The notes: a model not told the origin generated them from the letters alone. A stretch of 64,000 nt of DNA from SHVO01 sp964576515 (GCA_964576515.1 CAZNUW010000010.1:62001-126000); one strand, 5' to 3'. Positions 24,582 through 34,463 are shown, counted from the stretch's first letter. Translations and numbers: made by a program.

Positions 24582-24598
24582 CGCCAACTTCAAATCAC

Positions 24599-24634
24599 AA
24601 ACGGCCGGGACATCGTTCCGGCCGTTTTGTTTTA
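24599..24634 (+). terminator. intrinsic terminator after iorB
   Basis: 9-bp stem AACGGCCGG/CCGGCCGTT (24600-24608 and 24618-24626) followed by TTGTTTT. It separates the oxidoreductase operon from groEL. Confidence 0.75.
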
Positions 24635-24705
24635 TAAATCAATATGTTATGAGATATTTTCGAAGCGATGTGGGCCGTCCCTGGGGAATTCGTCGCACAG
24701 CCCCC

Positions 24706-24734
24706 CTTGCAGGATTTTTCCCCGCATCCTAATT
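24706..24734 (+). promoter_or_regulatory. candidate RpoH promoter of groEL
   Basis: CTTG (24706-24709), 18 nt, then CCTAATT (24728-24734), matching the alphaproteobacterial heat-shock pattern CTTG-N17/18-CYTATNT with one mismatch. No CIRCE element (TTAGCACTC-N9-GAGTGCTAA) is found between iorB and groEL, so HrcA control is not suggested. Pattern match only. Confidence 0.4.
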
Positions 24735-24835
24735 CGCCCGCACCGCAAGCCTCATTCTGGGTATTGTCGGCCCCCGCATCAGTGCCTTAAGGCCGTTTCA
24801 CACGGCCGCGAAAAGACAGGGAGCTCGAAGAGACT

Positions 24836-26503
<1,668 letters not shown>

Positions 26504-26525
26504 GATTTCCCGCGCGGGGAATCGC

Positions 26526-26559
26526 GAAAAGGGGCCGTCATCGACGGCCCCTTTTTTTA
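26526..26559. terminator. bidirectional intrinsic terminator, groEL / flavin reductase
   Basis: AAAAGGGGCCGTC pairs with GACGGCCCCTTTT around a 3-nt loop, with seven T on the plus strand and four on the minus strand. It lies between convergent genes and overlaps the last bases of the leftward gene. Confidence 0.85.
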
Positions 26560-27198
26560 TATCTTCTTACGGTCCCGCCATTGGGCCACGGTCATGCGCG
26601 GCGTCATGAAGCGGTCGCGGGTCGTCGTGTACCAGCCGGCGCCGTGCATGCGGCCCACAAGGTCGAGTTTTTCGACGTCGATATGCATCTTGTCGTCGAT
26701 CAGATCGTCGCGGATATGCAGATGCACGATCTCGCCGGTGATGAGGCTGCGGTTGTGGGGCAGCGGTTGAACGCCGAACAGGCGGCATTCAAAGCCGACC
26801 GGCGATTCAGCGATGCCGGGCACGGCGATCTGCTTGGACGGCCGTTCCGTGAATCCGGCTTCCTCGAACTCGCTGACGCCTTCCGGGAGGTCCACCGCGC
26901 ACGCCACCATCTGTTCGGTGATGGCGCGGCTCACGGTATTCACCACGAACTCGCGGCGCGCGAGGATGTTGCGGGCGGTATCCTTGTGCGGCGCGTCGTC
27001 GCCGCGGCGATTGCCCTCGATCCCCAGGACGAGAAGCGGTGGCGCGTTACTGAAAACGTTGAAGAAGCTGAACGGCGCGGCGTTGGTGCGGCCCTCGGCA
27101 TCCAGCGTCGATACCAGCGCGATGGGGCGCGGCATCACCGTGCTGACCAGCAATTTGTAGATTCGGTCGGGCGACAGGTCGGCGGCGGCGATATCCAT
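26557..27198 (-). CDS. flavin reductase-like (FMN-binding split barrel) protein
   Basis: 213 residues of the flavin-reductase-like domain family: DRIYKLLVSTVMPRPIALVSTLDAEGRTNAAPFSFFNVFSNAPPLL is the typical FMN-binding N-terminus, with a complete split barrel to the C-terminus. Such proteins bind FMN and reduce it or act as oxidoreductases; the exact substrate is unknown. The ATG at 27198 begins 2 bp after the racemase stop, indicating translational coupling; the longer frame runs antisense into the racemase and is rejected. Its link to the hydantoin locus suggests it handles a by-product or a related ring compound, but this is inference. Confidence 0.85.
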   Translation of the reverse strand: MDIAAADLSPDRIYKLLVSTVMPRPIALVSTLDAEGRTNAAPFSFFNVFSNAPPLLVLGIEGNRRGDDAPHKDTARNILARREFVVNTVSRAITEQMVACAVDLPEGVSEFEEAGFTERPSKQIAVPGIAESPVGFECRLFGVQPLPHNRSLITGEIVHLHIRDDLIDDKMHIDVEKLDLVGRMHGAGWYTTTRDRFMTPRMTVAQWRDRKKI

Positions 27199-27200
27199 CG

Positions 27201-27860
27201 CTACCAGCCAAGCCGCACGCGGCCGATGGTCATGGCGACGGCGGCTTGCGTCGGCTCGACCACCGGGAGTCCCAGCGCGTCCTGAAGCGCGCCGCGCAAG
27301 GGCGCCATACCGGCGCATCCCATGACGATGACGTCGGCGCCCTGCCGGTCGCGCAGCGTTGTGCCCACCTCGATCATGCGCGCCAGTGTTCGCGGGCGGT
27401 CGGCCAGTTCGGCCACCGTCATGCCCACCGGCAGTTCGCCCGCAAGCCGGTCCGTGACGCCCATCGCGCCCCACAGGCGCATATGCCGTTGGACCGACGC
27501 TTGCAGGATGGCGATGACGCCGAAGCGCTGGCCCAGGGTCAAGGCCGTCAACACGCCGCATTCGGCGATGCCCGCGACGGGGACCTTCAGCGCCTCGCGC
27601 ATCGCGTGAAGGCCGGGATCGCTAAAACAGGCGATGACGAAGGCGTCCGCCTCCGCCTCAAGGGACTTCGCCAGGCGGATCATGGGTGCGACGACGAATT
27701 CCACGTCCGCCTGGGACTGGATACCCGGCGGCCCTTCCTTGAGGGTGAGGCAGCGGATCGCCGGGCCGCCCGTCATGCGCAACGGCGCCACGGCGGCGTC
27801 GATGCCCGCCGTCACGGTCTCGTTTGAGTTGGGATTAAGTACGATGACGCTAGAGGCCAT
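27201..27860 (-). CDS. Asp/Glu/hydantoin racemase
   Basis: 219 residues of the aspartate/glutamate/hydantoin racemase family. The two catalytic cysteines of the cofactor-independent mechanism are Cys78 (FVIACFSDPGL) and Cys182 (VIVMGCAGM), both present. The N-terminus VIVLNPNSNETVT is typical of hydantoin racemases. Divergently placed 53 bp from a D-hydantoinase, it most likely racemises 5-substituted hydantoins so that the stereospecific hydantoinase can use both forms. The start is the ATG at 27860. An alternative is racemisation of an amino acid product. Confidence 0.85.
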   Translation of the reverse strand: MASSVIVLNPNSNETVTAGIDAAVAPLRMTGGPAIRCLTLKEGPPGIQSQADVEFVVAPMIRLAKSLEAEADAFVIACFSDPGLHAMREALKVPVAGIAECGVLTALTLGQRFGVIAILQASVQRHMRLWGAMGVTDRLAGELPVGMTVAELADRPRTLARMIEVGTTLRDRQGADVIVMGCAGMAPLRGALQDALGLPVVEPTQAAVAMTIGRVRLGW

Positions 27861-27913
27861 GGCGCTTTTTGGGGCAGTATCCGGGGCTGAAATGTCCCAT
27901 ATGAGTGAGGCGT

Positions 27914-29452
27914 ATGGAAGCGTTCGATCTTGTTGTTCGCGATGGGTGGGTAGCCACGGCCAGCGACGTGTTCGAGGCCGATATCGGCGTCAAGGACGGC
28001 GTGATCGCCGCGATCGCCAAGGGGCTGCCGCGAGGTACGCGCGATATCAGCGCCTCCGCCAACTGGGTTCTCCCCGGCGGTATCGACAGCCATTGTCACG
28101 TCGAACAGCTCTCCGGCATGGGGATCATGTGCGCCGACGATTTCTATTCGGCCACCGTCTCCGCCGCTTTCGGCGGCACCACCACCATCATCCCCTTCGC
28201 GGCCCAGCACCGCGAGATGAAAATTCCCGAGGTGCTCGCCGACTATGCGAAACGCGCGCGGGAGAAGGCCGTCATCGATTACGGCTTCCATCTCATTCTC
28301 GCCAACCCCGACGACGCCGCGCTCACGGTCGATCTGCCCGCCGCCATCCGCGAAGGCGTTACGTCCCTCAAGGTCTATATGACCTACGACAAGCTGCGAC
28401 TGGAGGATCACCAGCTTCTGGACGTGCTCGCGGTCGCGGCGCGCGAACAGGCGCTTGTCATGGTGCATGCCGAGAATCACGACATGATCCGCTGGCTGGC
28501 GCAGCGTTTGCTTGCCCGTGGTCACACGCTGCCGAAGTTCCACGCGGTCGCGCACGATCCCATCGCCGAAAGCGAGGCGACGAATCGCGCCATCGGGCTT
28601 TCGCGCTTGCTGGGTGTGCCGCTCCTGATCGTCCACGTCTCCGCGCGTGAGGCTATCGCGACCATCAGAGGCGCGAAGGAGAAGGGCGCTGCGATCTACG
28701 CCGAAACCTGTCCGCAGTATCTGTTCCTGACCGCGAAAGACCTCGACCGCGACGGACTCGATGGAGCCATGTATTGCTGCTCGCCGCCGCCGCGCGACGA
28801 GGATTCGCAGAACGCGGTGTGGGCGGGGCTCAAGGACGGAACCCTGCCGATTTTCTCCTCCGATCATGCGCCGTATCGGTTCGATAAGACCGGGAAGCTG
28901 CCGAAAGGCGACGCCACCACCTTCAAGGAAATGGCGAACGGGCTGCCGGGCATCGAACTCCGGATGCCGCTTCTGTTCTCCGAAGGTGTGATGAGGGGCC
29001 GGCTCTCGTTGCAGGAATTCGTGGCGCTCACCTCCACCAATCATGCCGCGATGTACGGCCTCACCGGCCGCAAAGGCGCGATTGCGATTGGGGCGGACGC
29101 CGACTTCGCGATCTGGAATCCGAACCGCGAGGTCACCGTCACGGCCTCGATGCTCCACGACAACACCGGCTACACGCCTTATGAGGGTCGCAAGCTCAAA
29201 GGTTGGCCGGAGACCGTCGTCAGCCGTGGGCGCGTGGTGGTCGAAAACGGTGAACTGAAGGCCGCGCGCGGCTCGGGCCAGTTTCTCAAACGCGGTGTAT
29301 CCGACGCGCTCTCCAGCGCGGAAAGCCTCTCGGAAGCTGAAGCGCGGCAGTGGCTGCGCGATCTTGTTGATGTAGGAACCAAATATGAGCGGTCTGAAAC
29401 GCCCCTTCGCCTTGGCCGTCGCCCAACTCGGCCCAATCTCGCTTGCCGATAG
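27914..29452 (+). CDS. hydA: D-hydantoinase / dihydropyrimidinase
   Basis: Zinc amidohydrolase that opens hydantoin or dihydropyrimidine rings to N-carbamoyl amino acids. Metal ligands are His60 and His62 (DSHCHVEQ), the carbamylated Lys153 (SLKVYM), His185, His241 and Asp317 (FSSDHAP), all intact. 512 residues from the ATG at 27914, which has GAGG 3-4 nt upstream. The last 20 or so residues (ERSETPLRLGRRPTRPNLACR) are read from DNA that also encodes the start of the next gene in another frame. They look unlike the usual family ending, so an ancestral stop may have been lost. Followed by the carbamoylase with a 68-nt overlap. Confidence 0.9.
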   Translation: MEAFDLVVRDGWVATASDVFEADIGVKDGVIAAIAKGLPRGTRDISASANWVLPGGIDSHCHVEQLSGMGIMCADDFYSATVSAAFGGTTTIIPFAAQHREMKIPEVLADYAKRAREKAVIDYGFHLILANPDDAALTVDLPAAIREGVTSLKVYMTYDKLRLEDHQLLDVLAVAAREQALVMVHAENHDMIRWLAQRLLARGHTLPKFHAVAHDPIAESEATNRAIGLSRLLGVPLLIVHVSAREAIATIRGAKEKGAAIYAETCPQYLFLTAKDLDRDGLDGAMYCCSPPPRDEDSQNAVWAGLKDGTLPIFSSDHAPYRFDKTGKLPKGDATTFKEMANGLPGIELRMPLLFSEGVMRGRLSLQEFVALTSTNHAAMYGLTGRKGAIAIGADADFAIWNPNREVTVTASMLHDNTGYTPYEGRKLKGWPETVVSRGRVVVENGELKAARGSGQFLKRGVSDALSSAESLSEAEARQWLRDLVDVGTKYERSETPLRLGRRPTRPNLACR

Positions 29453-30335
29453 CCGCGCCGCCGTCGTTCAACGCCTGATCGCGCTGTTGCGTGAAGCGTA
29501 TTCCCGGGGCGCGAAGTTCGTGGTGTTCCCCGAACTCGCGCTCACCACGTTCTTCCCCCGGTATTGGATGACGGAGGACGAAGCGGTCGCGCGGTTCTTT
29601 GAACGCGAGATGCCCGGGCCGGAGACGAAGCCGCTGTTCGACCTCGCGGCCGAATTCAAGATCGGCTTTTACCTGGGTTACGCCGAATTGACGCCCGATG
29701 GCCGCCGGTTCAACACCGCGATCCTCACTGACGAGAACGCGAGGATCATCGGCCGCTACCGCAAGATTCACCTGCCCGGTCATTCCCACCACATCACCAC
29801 CGCGCCCTTTCAGCACCTCGAGAAGAAATTCTTCGACGTCGGCAACGAAGGCTTCAAGGTCTGGGCGACCCAGGATGTGCGCATGGGCATGTGCATTTGT
29901 AACGACCGCCGATGGTCCGAGACTTACCGCGTCATGGCCCTGCAAAGCGCCGAGATCGTCGTGCTCGGTTACAATACCCCCAGCCAGAACATCCACTGGC
30001 CGGAGCCGGTGCACTTACGCATGTTCTCCCATCTCCTGTCGCTCCAGGGGAACGCCTACCAGAACGGCCTCTGGGTGGCCGCCGCGGCCAAGTGCGGATC
30101 GGAGGACGGATTCCACATGATCGGCGGCTCCGCCATCGTGTCGCCCACGGGTGAGATCGTGGCCCAGGCGCAGACCGAGGCCGACGAGTTGATCTTCGCG
30201 AATATCGATCTTTCCATCGGCGAGCTCTTCCGCGAGCATGTGTTCAATTTCGCCAAGCACCGCCGGCCGGAGCATTACGGCCTGATCGTCGAACGCACCG
30301 GCGCCGGTGCGCCGCTCGGCAAGGCGCCGGAGTAG
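29385..30335 (+). CDS. N-carbamoyl-D-amino-acid hydrolase
   Basis: 316 residues, carbon-nitrogen hydrolase superfamily. The catalytic triad is Glu50 (VFPELALTTFFPR), Lys127 (RYRKIHLPG) and Cys172 (CICNDRRW). The blocks LALTTFFPR, RFNTAIL, PFQHLEKKFFD, LSLQGNAYQNGLW and EHVFNFAKHRRPEHYGLI follow the D-carbamoylase pattern closely and differ from beta-ureidopropionase. It converts N-carbamoyl-D-amino acids to free D-amino acid, CO2 and ammonia. The ATG at 29385 lies inside the hydantoinase frame. Together with the racemase and hydantoinase it completes the three-enzyme hydantoin route. Confidence 0.9.
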   Translation: MSGLKRPFALAVAQLGPISLADSRAAVVQRLIALLREAYSRGAKFVVFPELALTTFFPRYWMTEDEAVARFFEREMPGPETKPLFDLAAEFKIGFYLGYAELTPDGRRFNTAILTDENARIIGRYRKIHLPGHSHHITTAPFQHLEKKFFDVGNEGFKVWATQDVRMGMCICNDRRWSETYRVMALQSAEIVVLGYNTPSQNIHWPEPVHLRMFSHLLSLQGNAYQNGLWVAAAAKCGSEDGFHMIGGSAIVSPTGEIVAQAQTEADELIFANIDLSIGELFREHVFNFAKHRRPEHYGLIVERTGAGAPLGKAPE

Positions 30336-30358
30336 GCCGGAGTAGGAGAGTGACATAT

Positions 30359-31180
30359 ATGAAAAGCCTTCTCGTGACCGCGCTTGCCGTTGTGATGAGC
30401 CTGCCGGCGGCGGCCCAAACACTGAAAACAGGCGTGGACGCGACTTTTGCGCCGCACGCCATGCGCACTCTGGGCGGCGGGCTGCAGGGCTTCAACATCG
30501 ATCTCGGGAATGAACTCGCGCGCCGCCTTGGAAAGAAACTCGAGATCGAAGGAACGGAGTTCTCGGGTCTGGTGCCGGGGCTCAACGCCAAGAAGTATGA
30601 TTTTGTGCTGGCGGTGGTCACCGCGACGCCCGAACGCGCGAAAGTAATGCTGTTCACCGAAGGCTATCTCAACACCGACTTCACCTTCCTGGAGAAGGCC
30701 TCCGCGCCCGGTCTCAAGACGCTTGAGGGTCTTAACGGTAAGACGGTCGCGGTGAACAAGGGCTCCGCCTACGAGGCCTGGGCGCGCGACAACGCCGCCA
30801 AGTACGGCTTGAAGTTCGATGTGTACGGCAGCAACGCCGACGCCGTGCAGGCCGTCCAGGCCGGTCGCGCCGACGCCAGTCTCGCGGGCAACACGGTCGC
30901 CGGGTGGATCGCCAAACAGAACCCCGCCGTGAAACCCACCTACACCATCTCCACCGGTCTCGTGACCGCGCTGGCCTTCCGCGCCGACGATAAGGCGGGC
31001 CGCGACGCGGCCTCCATGGCGCTCAAGTGCATGAAGAAAGACGGCTTCGTGACCAAAGCCGCCGAGAAGTGGTTCGGCTTTAAACCCGGCGCGAACGACG
31101 CCGCCGTCGTGATCGCACCCGGCCATGGCGTTCCCGGACTTGAGGGCTACGATCCCGGTCCGGTTGCGTTGAAATGCTAA
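30359..31180 (+). CDS. ABC transporter substrate-binding protein, polar amino acid family
   Basis: 273-residue periplasmic protein of solute-binding family 3. The ATG at 30359 (MKSLLVTALAVVMSLPAAAQ) gives a clean signal peptide and has AGGAG 11 nt upstream; an in-frame GTG lies three codons earlier. The binding lobe motifs are visible: GFNIDLGNELARRLGKKLEIEGTEFSGLVPGLNAKKYDFVLAVVTATPERAK. The gene is 23 bp after the carbamoylase and leads the transporter genes. The ligand is probably a hydantoin, N-carbamoyl amino acid or amino acid; the sequence alone does not say. Confidence 0.9.
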   Translation: MKSLLVTALAVVMSLPAAAQTLKTGVDATFAPHAMRTLGGGLQGFNIDLGNELARRLGKKLEIEGTEFSGLVPGLNAKKYDFVLAVVTATPERAKVMLFTEGYLNTDFTFLEKASAPGLKTLEGLNGKTVAVNKGSAYEAWARDNAAKYGLKFDVYGSNADAVQAVQAGRADASLAGNTVAGWIAKQNPAVKPTYTISTGLVTALAFRADDKAGRDAASMALKCMKKDGFVTKAAEKWFGFKPGANDAAVVIAPGHGVPGLEGYDPGPVALKC

Positions 31181-31204
31181 GCGCGGCCTAGGCGCGGTCC
31201 CCGT

Positions 31205-31951
31205 ATGACGTCCCCTCCGATCCTGGAACTCGTCGGGCTGCGCAAATCCTACGGCGCGCTGGAGGTGCTGCGCGGGGTCGACCTTCGGATCGCGCGGGGC
31301 GAGCTGGTGTGCATCCTCGGTCCGTCCGGGTCGGGCAAAAGCAGCCTGTTGCGTTGTTGCAACCGGCTTGAGGAGCCGAGCGGCGGCCAGGTGGTCGTGG
31401 ATGGCGTCGAGGTCACCGCCGCCGGCGTCGACATCAACGCCGTGCGTCAGAAGATCGGGATGGTCTTCCAGCAGTTCAATCTCTATCCGCATCTGACCGC
31501 GCTCGGGAACGTGACGCTGGCCTTGCGCAAAGTGCAGGGGAAATCGCGCGCCGACGCAGACGCCCTGGGCCGCGCCGCCTTGGAGCGGGTCGGTTTGTCC
31601 GATAAGGCCGAGGCCCTTCCCGGGCAGTTGTCCGGCGGCCAGCAGCAGCGCGTGGGCATCGCCCGCGCCATCGTGCTCCAGCCGAAATTGATCCTGTTCG
31701 ACGAACCCACCAGCGCGCTCGATCCCGAAACCGTGGGCGAGGTGTTGAAAGTCATGGGGCAATTGCGTGAGACCGGGATGACCATGCTGGTCGTCACGCA
31801 CGAGATGGGATTCGCGCGCGCCGCCGCTGACCGCGTGGTCTTCATGGATGCCGGGAATATCGTCGAGCAGGGCACGCCCGCCGAGATTTTCGGCGCGCCG
31901 AAACACGAGCGCACACGCGCGTTCCTCGCCCGCTATACCGGCGGCGCGTGA
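31205..31951 (+). CDS. amino acid ABC transporter ATP-binding protein
   Basis: 248-residue ATPase of the GlnQ/HisP type. Walker A GPSGSGKS is at 39-46, Q-loop at VFQQFN (88-92), signature LSGGQQQR at 142-149 and Walker B LILFDE at 162-167, followed by a conserved switch His in VTHEMGFAR. All catalytic elements are present. Its TGA stop overlaps the ATG of the first permease (TGATG), showing tight coupling. Confidence 0.93.
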   Translation: MTSPPILELVGLRKSYGALEVLRGVDLRIARGELVCILGPSGSGKSSLLRCCNRLEEPSGGQVVVDGVEVTAAGVDINAVRQKIGMVFQQFNLYPHLTALGNVTLALRKVQGKSRADADALGRAALERVGLSDKAEALPGQLSGGQQQRVGIARAIVLQPKLILFDEPTSALDPETVGEVLKVMGQLRETGMTMLVVTHEMGFARAAADRVVFMDAGNIVEQGTPAEIFGAPKHERTRAFLARYTGGA

Positions 31952-32622
31952 TGGATGACTTCCTCACGACCTTTTTCAACGCCGATGTCGCGGCGCGTTA
32001 TCTACCGGACATCCTGGCGGGCACGGCGATCACCGTCGGTCTTGGCCTCGCCGTCACGATCTCCGGTCTTGCGCTCGGGCTGGCGCTCGCGGTCCTGCGC
32101 GCCATGCGTTCCCCGTGGCTCTCCCTTCCCATCGTCGCCTTCGCCGACATCATGCGCGCGATTCCGCCGCTCGTACTCATCATCGTCTTTTTCTTCGCCT
32201 TCCCGCTCATCGGGTTCGCCATGTCGGCTTTCACCGCCACCTGGTTGTCCCTGACCCTGGTGCTTGCCGCCTATGCCGAGGAATCCGTCTGGGGCGGCAT
32301 TCTCAGCCTGCCCCGTGGACAGGCGGAAGCCGCGCGGTCCACGGGCCTGTCATGGTGGCAGACCATGACGGCGGTGATCCTGCCGCAGGCCTTCCGTGTG
32401 GCGACCGCGCCGCTCACCAACCGGGTGATCGCGGTTGCGAAGAATGTCGCGCTCGGGTCCGTGGTGGCGCTGAGCGACGTCTTGAACAACGCCCAGTCGG
32501 CGACCAGCACGGCCGGCAATCCCACGCCGCTCACGATGGCCGCCGCCGCCTACCTCATCATCTTCCTTCCGGCGATGTTCTACGCGCGCCGGCTGGAGTC
32601 CCGCATGCAATGGCGCACCTGA
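31951..32622 (+). CDS. amino acid ABC transporter permease, first subunit
   Basis: About 223 residues, inner-membrane permease of the HisMQ type with about five TM segments. The cytoplasmic EAA-type loop (QAEAARSTGLSWWQTMTAVILPQAFRVATAPL) that contacts the ATPase is clear. I use the ATG at 31951, which overlaps the ATPase stop; a GTG at 31948 is alternative. It pairs with the second permease one base downstream to form a heterodimer. Confidence 0.92.
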   Translation: MDDFLTTFFNADVAARYLPDILAGTAITVGLGLAVTISGLALGLALAVLRAMRSPWLSLPIVAFADIMRAIPPLVLIIVFFFAFPLIGFAMSAFTATWLSLTLVLAAYAEESVWGGILSLPRGQAEAARSTGLSWWQTMTAVILPQAFRVATAPLTNRVIAVAKNVALGSVVALSDVLNNAQSATSTAGNPTPLTMAAAAYLIIFLPAMFYARRLESRMQWRT

Positions 32623-32623
32623 C

Positions 32624-33298
32624 ATGGACGCCTTGCTCCAGAACTTCTTCAATATCGAGGTCTTCCGGCAGGTCTTCCCATTCCTGCTGGAAGGGCTCCT
32701 GACCACCGTTGGCCTGTCCGTCCTTGTCATTCCGCTGGGCCTCGTGGGCGGCCTCGCGGTGGCCTTGGTCGCGACCCAAAGCACAAGTCGCGTCGCGCGT
32801 GTCCTCATCGCGGCTTATGTCGATGTCTTCCGTGCGTTGCCCCCGCTTGTCCTGCTCATCTTCATCTATTTCGGATTTCCATTCCTCGGCCTCGATCTGC
32901 CGAAGCTTCTCGCGGTCGCGCTTGGGTTTTTGTTGAACAACGCGGCCTATTACGGCGAGATCTTCCGCGCCGGCCTCTTGAGCGTGCCGGCGGGACAGAT
33001 GGAAGCCGCGCGCTCCACCGGGCTCTCACGGTTGCAGGCGCTCCGGTATGTTGTCGTGCCGCAAGCCACCCGCAATGTGCTGCCCGATCTGCTCGGCAAC
33101 AGCATCGAAGTGGTGAAGCTCACCACCATCGCCAGCGTCGTCGCCTTGCCCGAACTTCTGCGCATCGCCCGCGACGCCCAGGCGCTGGTCTATAACCCCT
33201 CGCCCATCGTGCTCGCCGCGCTGATCTATCTCGCCCTGCTCTGGCCGCTCGTGCGCCTGCTGAGCCGGCTCGAGCATAGGAACATGGTGGTGAGGTAG
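32624..33298 (+). CDS. amino acid ABC transporter permease, second subunit
   Basis: 224-residue HisMQ-type permease. The EAA loop reads QMEAARSTGLSRLQALRYVVVPQATRNVLPDLLGNSIEVVK, followed by the family motif KLTTIASVVALPELLR. About five TM segments. Last gene of the rightward hydantoin operon; it converges on the GIY-YIG gene 16 bp away, and I see no standard terminator between them. Confidence 0.92.
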   Translation: MDALLQNFFNIEVFRQVFPFLLEGLLTTVGLSVLVIPLGLVGGLAVALVATQSTSRVARVLIAAYVDVFRALPPLVLLIFIYFGFPFLGLDLPKLLAVALGFLLNNAAYYGEIFRAGLLSVPAGQMEAARSTGLSRLQALRYVVVPQATRNVLPDLLGNSIEVVKLTTIASVVALPELLRIARDAQALVYNPSPIVLAALIYLALLWPLVRLLSRLEHRNMVVR

Positions 33299-33314
33299 GG
33301 AAAATGACTTCGCT

Positions 33315-33554
33315 TTAGAAGCGTTTGCGGGCGAATGCGCGGCCGGAACCTGACTTCAGGTATTTTTCAAAGGCGAAGGCTTGGGCTTCATCGCTGAACG
33401 CGATGTAAGTTTTCACGCGCCATGGGCGATAACGCGCGGTGTTTGGGAGTTTGCCGGAATTGTGTTCCGCGAGTCGGCGATCAATATCGTCGGTGACGCC
33501 GACATAAAATCGTTCCGCTTTCAGTTCGCTGTTGAGAATGTAGACCTTCTTCAT
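33315..33554 (-). CDS. GIY-YIG domain protein (single domain)
   Basis: 79 residues made of a single GIY-YIG fold: KVYILNSE and RFYVGVTDDIDRRLAEHNSG give the degenerate GIY/YIG pair and the conserved arginine, and FEKYLKSGSGRAFARKRF is the usual C-terminus. These short stand-alone proteins are common in alphaproteobacterial intergenic regions; the role is not established. The start codon overlaps the first base pairs of a 113-bp direct repeat, so its promoter and leader lie wholly within the repeat. Confidence 0.8.
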   Translation of the reverse strand: MKKVYILNSELKAERFYVGVTDDIDRRLAEHNSGKLPNTARYRPWRVKTYIAFSDEAQAFAFEKYLKSGSGRAFARKRF

Positions 33555-33665
33555 GTCCGCCTTCGCCTTCGGCTCCGGCGTGACAGCCTTCGCCGCTATT
33601 GCGCGATGCCGATGGTGCGGTAAGCACCAAGATGGCTTGCCAAGCCGAAGCCGCCGTGAGGCGGC
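33553..33665. repeat. 113-bp direct repeat, copy 1
   Basis: Identical over 113 bp to 33696-33808, with a 143-bp period and a 30-bp unique spacer. It includes a CGCC-rich segment and the hairpin half GCCGCC-GTGA-GGCGGC. It forms the leader of the GIY-YIG gene. Confidence 0.95.
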
Positions 33666-33695
33666 TTAGCGAAGACTATAGAAGAACATGTTTTG

Positions 33696-33808
33696 ATGTC
33701 CGCCTTCGCCTTCGGCTCCGGCGTGACAGCCTTCGCCGCTATTGCGCGATGCCGATGGTGCGGTAAGCACCAAGATGGCTTGCCAAGCCGAAGCCGCCGT
33801 GAGGCGGC
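33696..33808. repeat. 113-bp direct repeat, copy 2
   Basis: Perfect copy of 33553-33665. It ends 6 bp from the CCA end of the tRNA-Ser gene. The lack of any mismatch indicates recent duplication or gene conversion. Confidence 0.95.
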
Positions 33809-33814
33809 GAAGGC

Positions 33815-33905
33815 TGGCGGAGGGAGAGGGATTCGAACCCTCGATACCCTTTTGGGGTATACACACTTTCCAGGCGTGCGCCTTCAACCACTCGGCCATC
33901 CCTCC
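33815..33905 (-). tRNA. tRNA-Ser (anticodon GGA)
   Basis: 91 nt including encoded CCA. Acceptor GGAGGGA pairs with TCCCTCC, the anticodon arm CACGC-CTGGAAA-GTGTG gives GGA (codons TCC/TCT), the long variable arm (ATACCCCAAAAGGGTATC) is typical of class II tRNAs, and the T arm holds GTTCGAATC. Its 3' end faces the direct repeats. Confidence 0.96.
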
Positions 33906-34011
33906 GGCGCGACTCGGGTCGAAAGAAGGCGCCGAACCTAACCGAGCGGGTCCCGTCCCGCAACAAACGTCACCACTATTTTGACGGGAAGTCGCACTAA
34001 AGTTGTCCCCG

Positions 34012-34020
34012 TTATCCACA
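34012..34020 (+). other. perfect DnaA-box sequence
   Basis: TTATCCACA in the gene-free interval between tRNA-Ser and the small membrane protein gene. It is a single copy without neighbouring boxes or an AT-rich unwinding element, so not an origin. A second perfect box in reverse orientation is at 41066-41074. Confidence 0.4.
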
Positions 34021-34160
34021 GCCTGGGGCGCGACCCCTCTCTACCCCCTATAGGTTGATGGTTCGGCCTCGACAGCACGCCGAAAAGCCCTGTAATTCGA
34101 GGCATTTATCCGGTATATCTCATCCACGGGGTAAGTTCTGAGCGTGGGTGTGGGGTTCCT

Positions 34161-34463
34161 GTGTTCTTCGGGCGCGTAAGCGGCTGGATTCTCATCATAG
34201 TTGCCATTGTCATGGCCTCAGCCGAGGCGGTGATGGCAGTGGGCATGGGCGCGTACGACGGCCTGGCCACGGTCGACCTGTGGACACTTCTGGTGGGCCA
34301 AAGCCCCTCCTTCGAGACCGCCGATAACGTGCAGGTCTTCACGTTAGCGGCTGCTGGCATCATGCAAATGCCCGCATGGGTCGTGCTCGCGACAATGGGC
34401 GTGGTTCTCGCCCACGTCTGCCGCAAACGCCGCGCGCGCCGCCGGGTTTTCGGCCGGGCTTAG
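34161..34463 (+). CDS. small membrane protein, unknown function
   Basis: 100 residues from a GTG at 34161 preceded by a GTGGGG purine stretch. Two hydrophobic segments (WILIIVAIVMASAEAVMAV at 9-27 and VFTLAAAGIMQMPAWVVLATMGVVLAHV at 59-86) flank a short loop, and the C-terminus is strongly basic (CRKRRARRRVFGRA), predicting both ends in the cytoplasm. I recognise no family. A terminator follows 23 bp later, which supports a real transcript. Confidence 0.6.
   Translation: MFFGRVSGWILIIVAIVMASAEAVMAVGMGAYDGLATVDLWTLLVGQSPSFETADNVQVFTLAAAGIMQMPAWVVLATMGVVLAHVCRKRRARRRVFGRA

Noticed and set aside
24635..24835. CIRCE element before groEL
   Set aside because: No TTAGCACTC-N9-GAGTGCTAA dyad is visible; only an RpoH-like match is supported.
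33315..33554. homing endonuclease or UvrC fragment
   Set aside because: The protein is a single full-length GIY-YIG domain of the stand-alone kind, with no DNA-recognition domain and no intron or intein around it.
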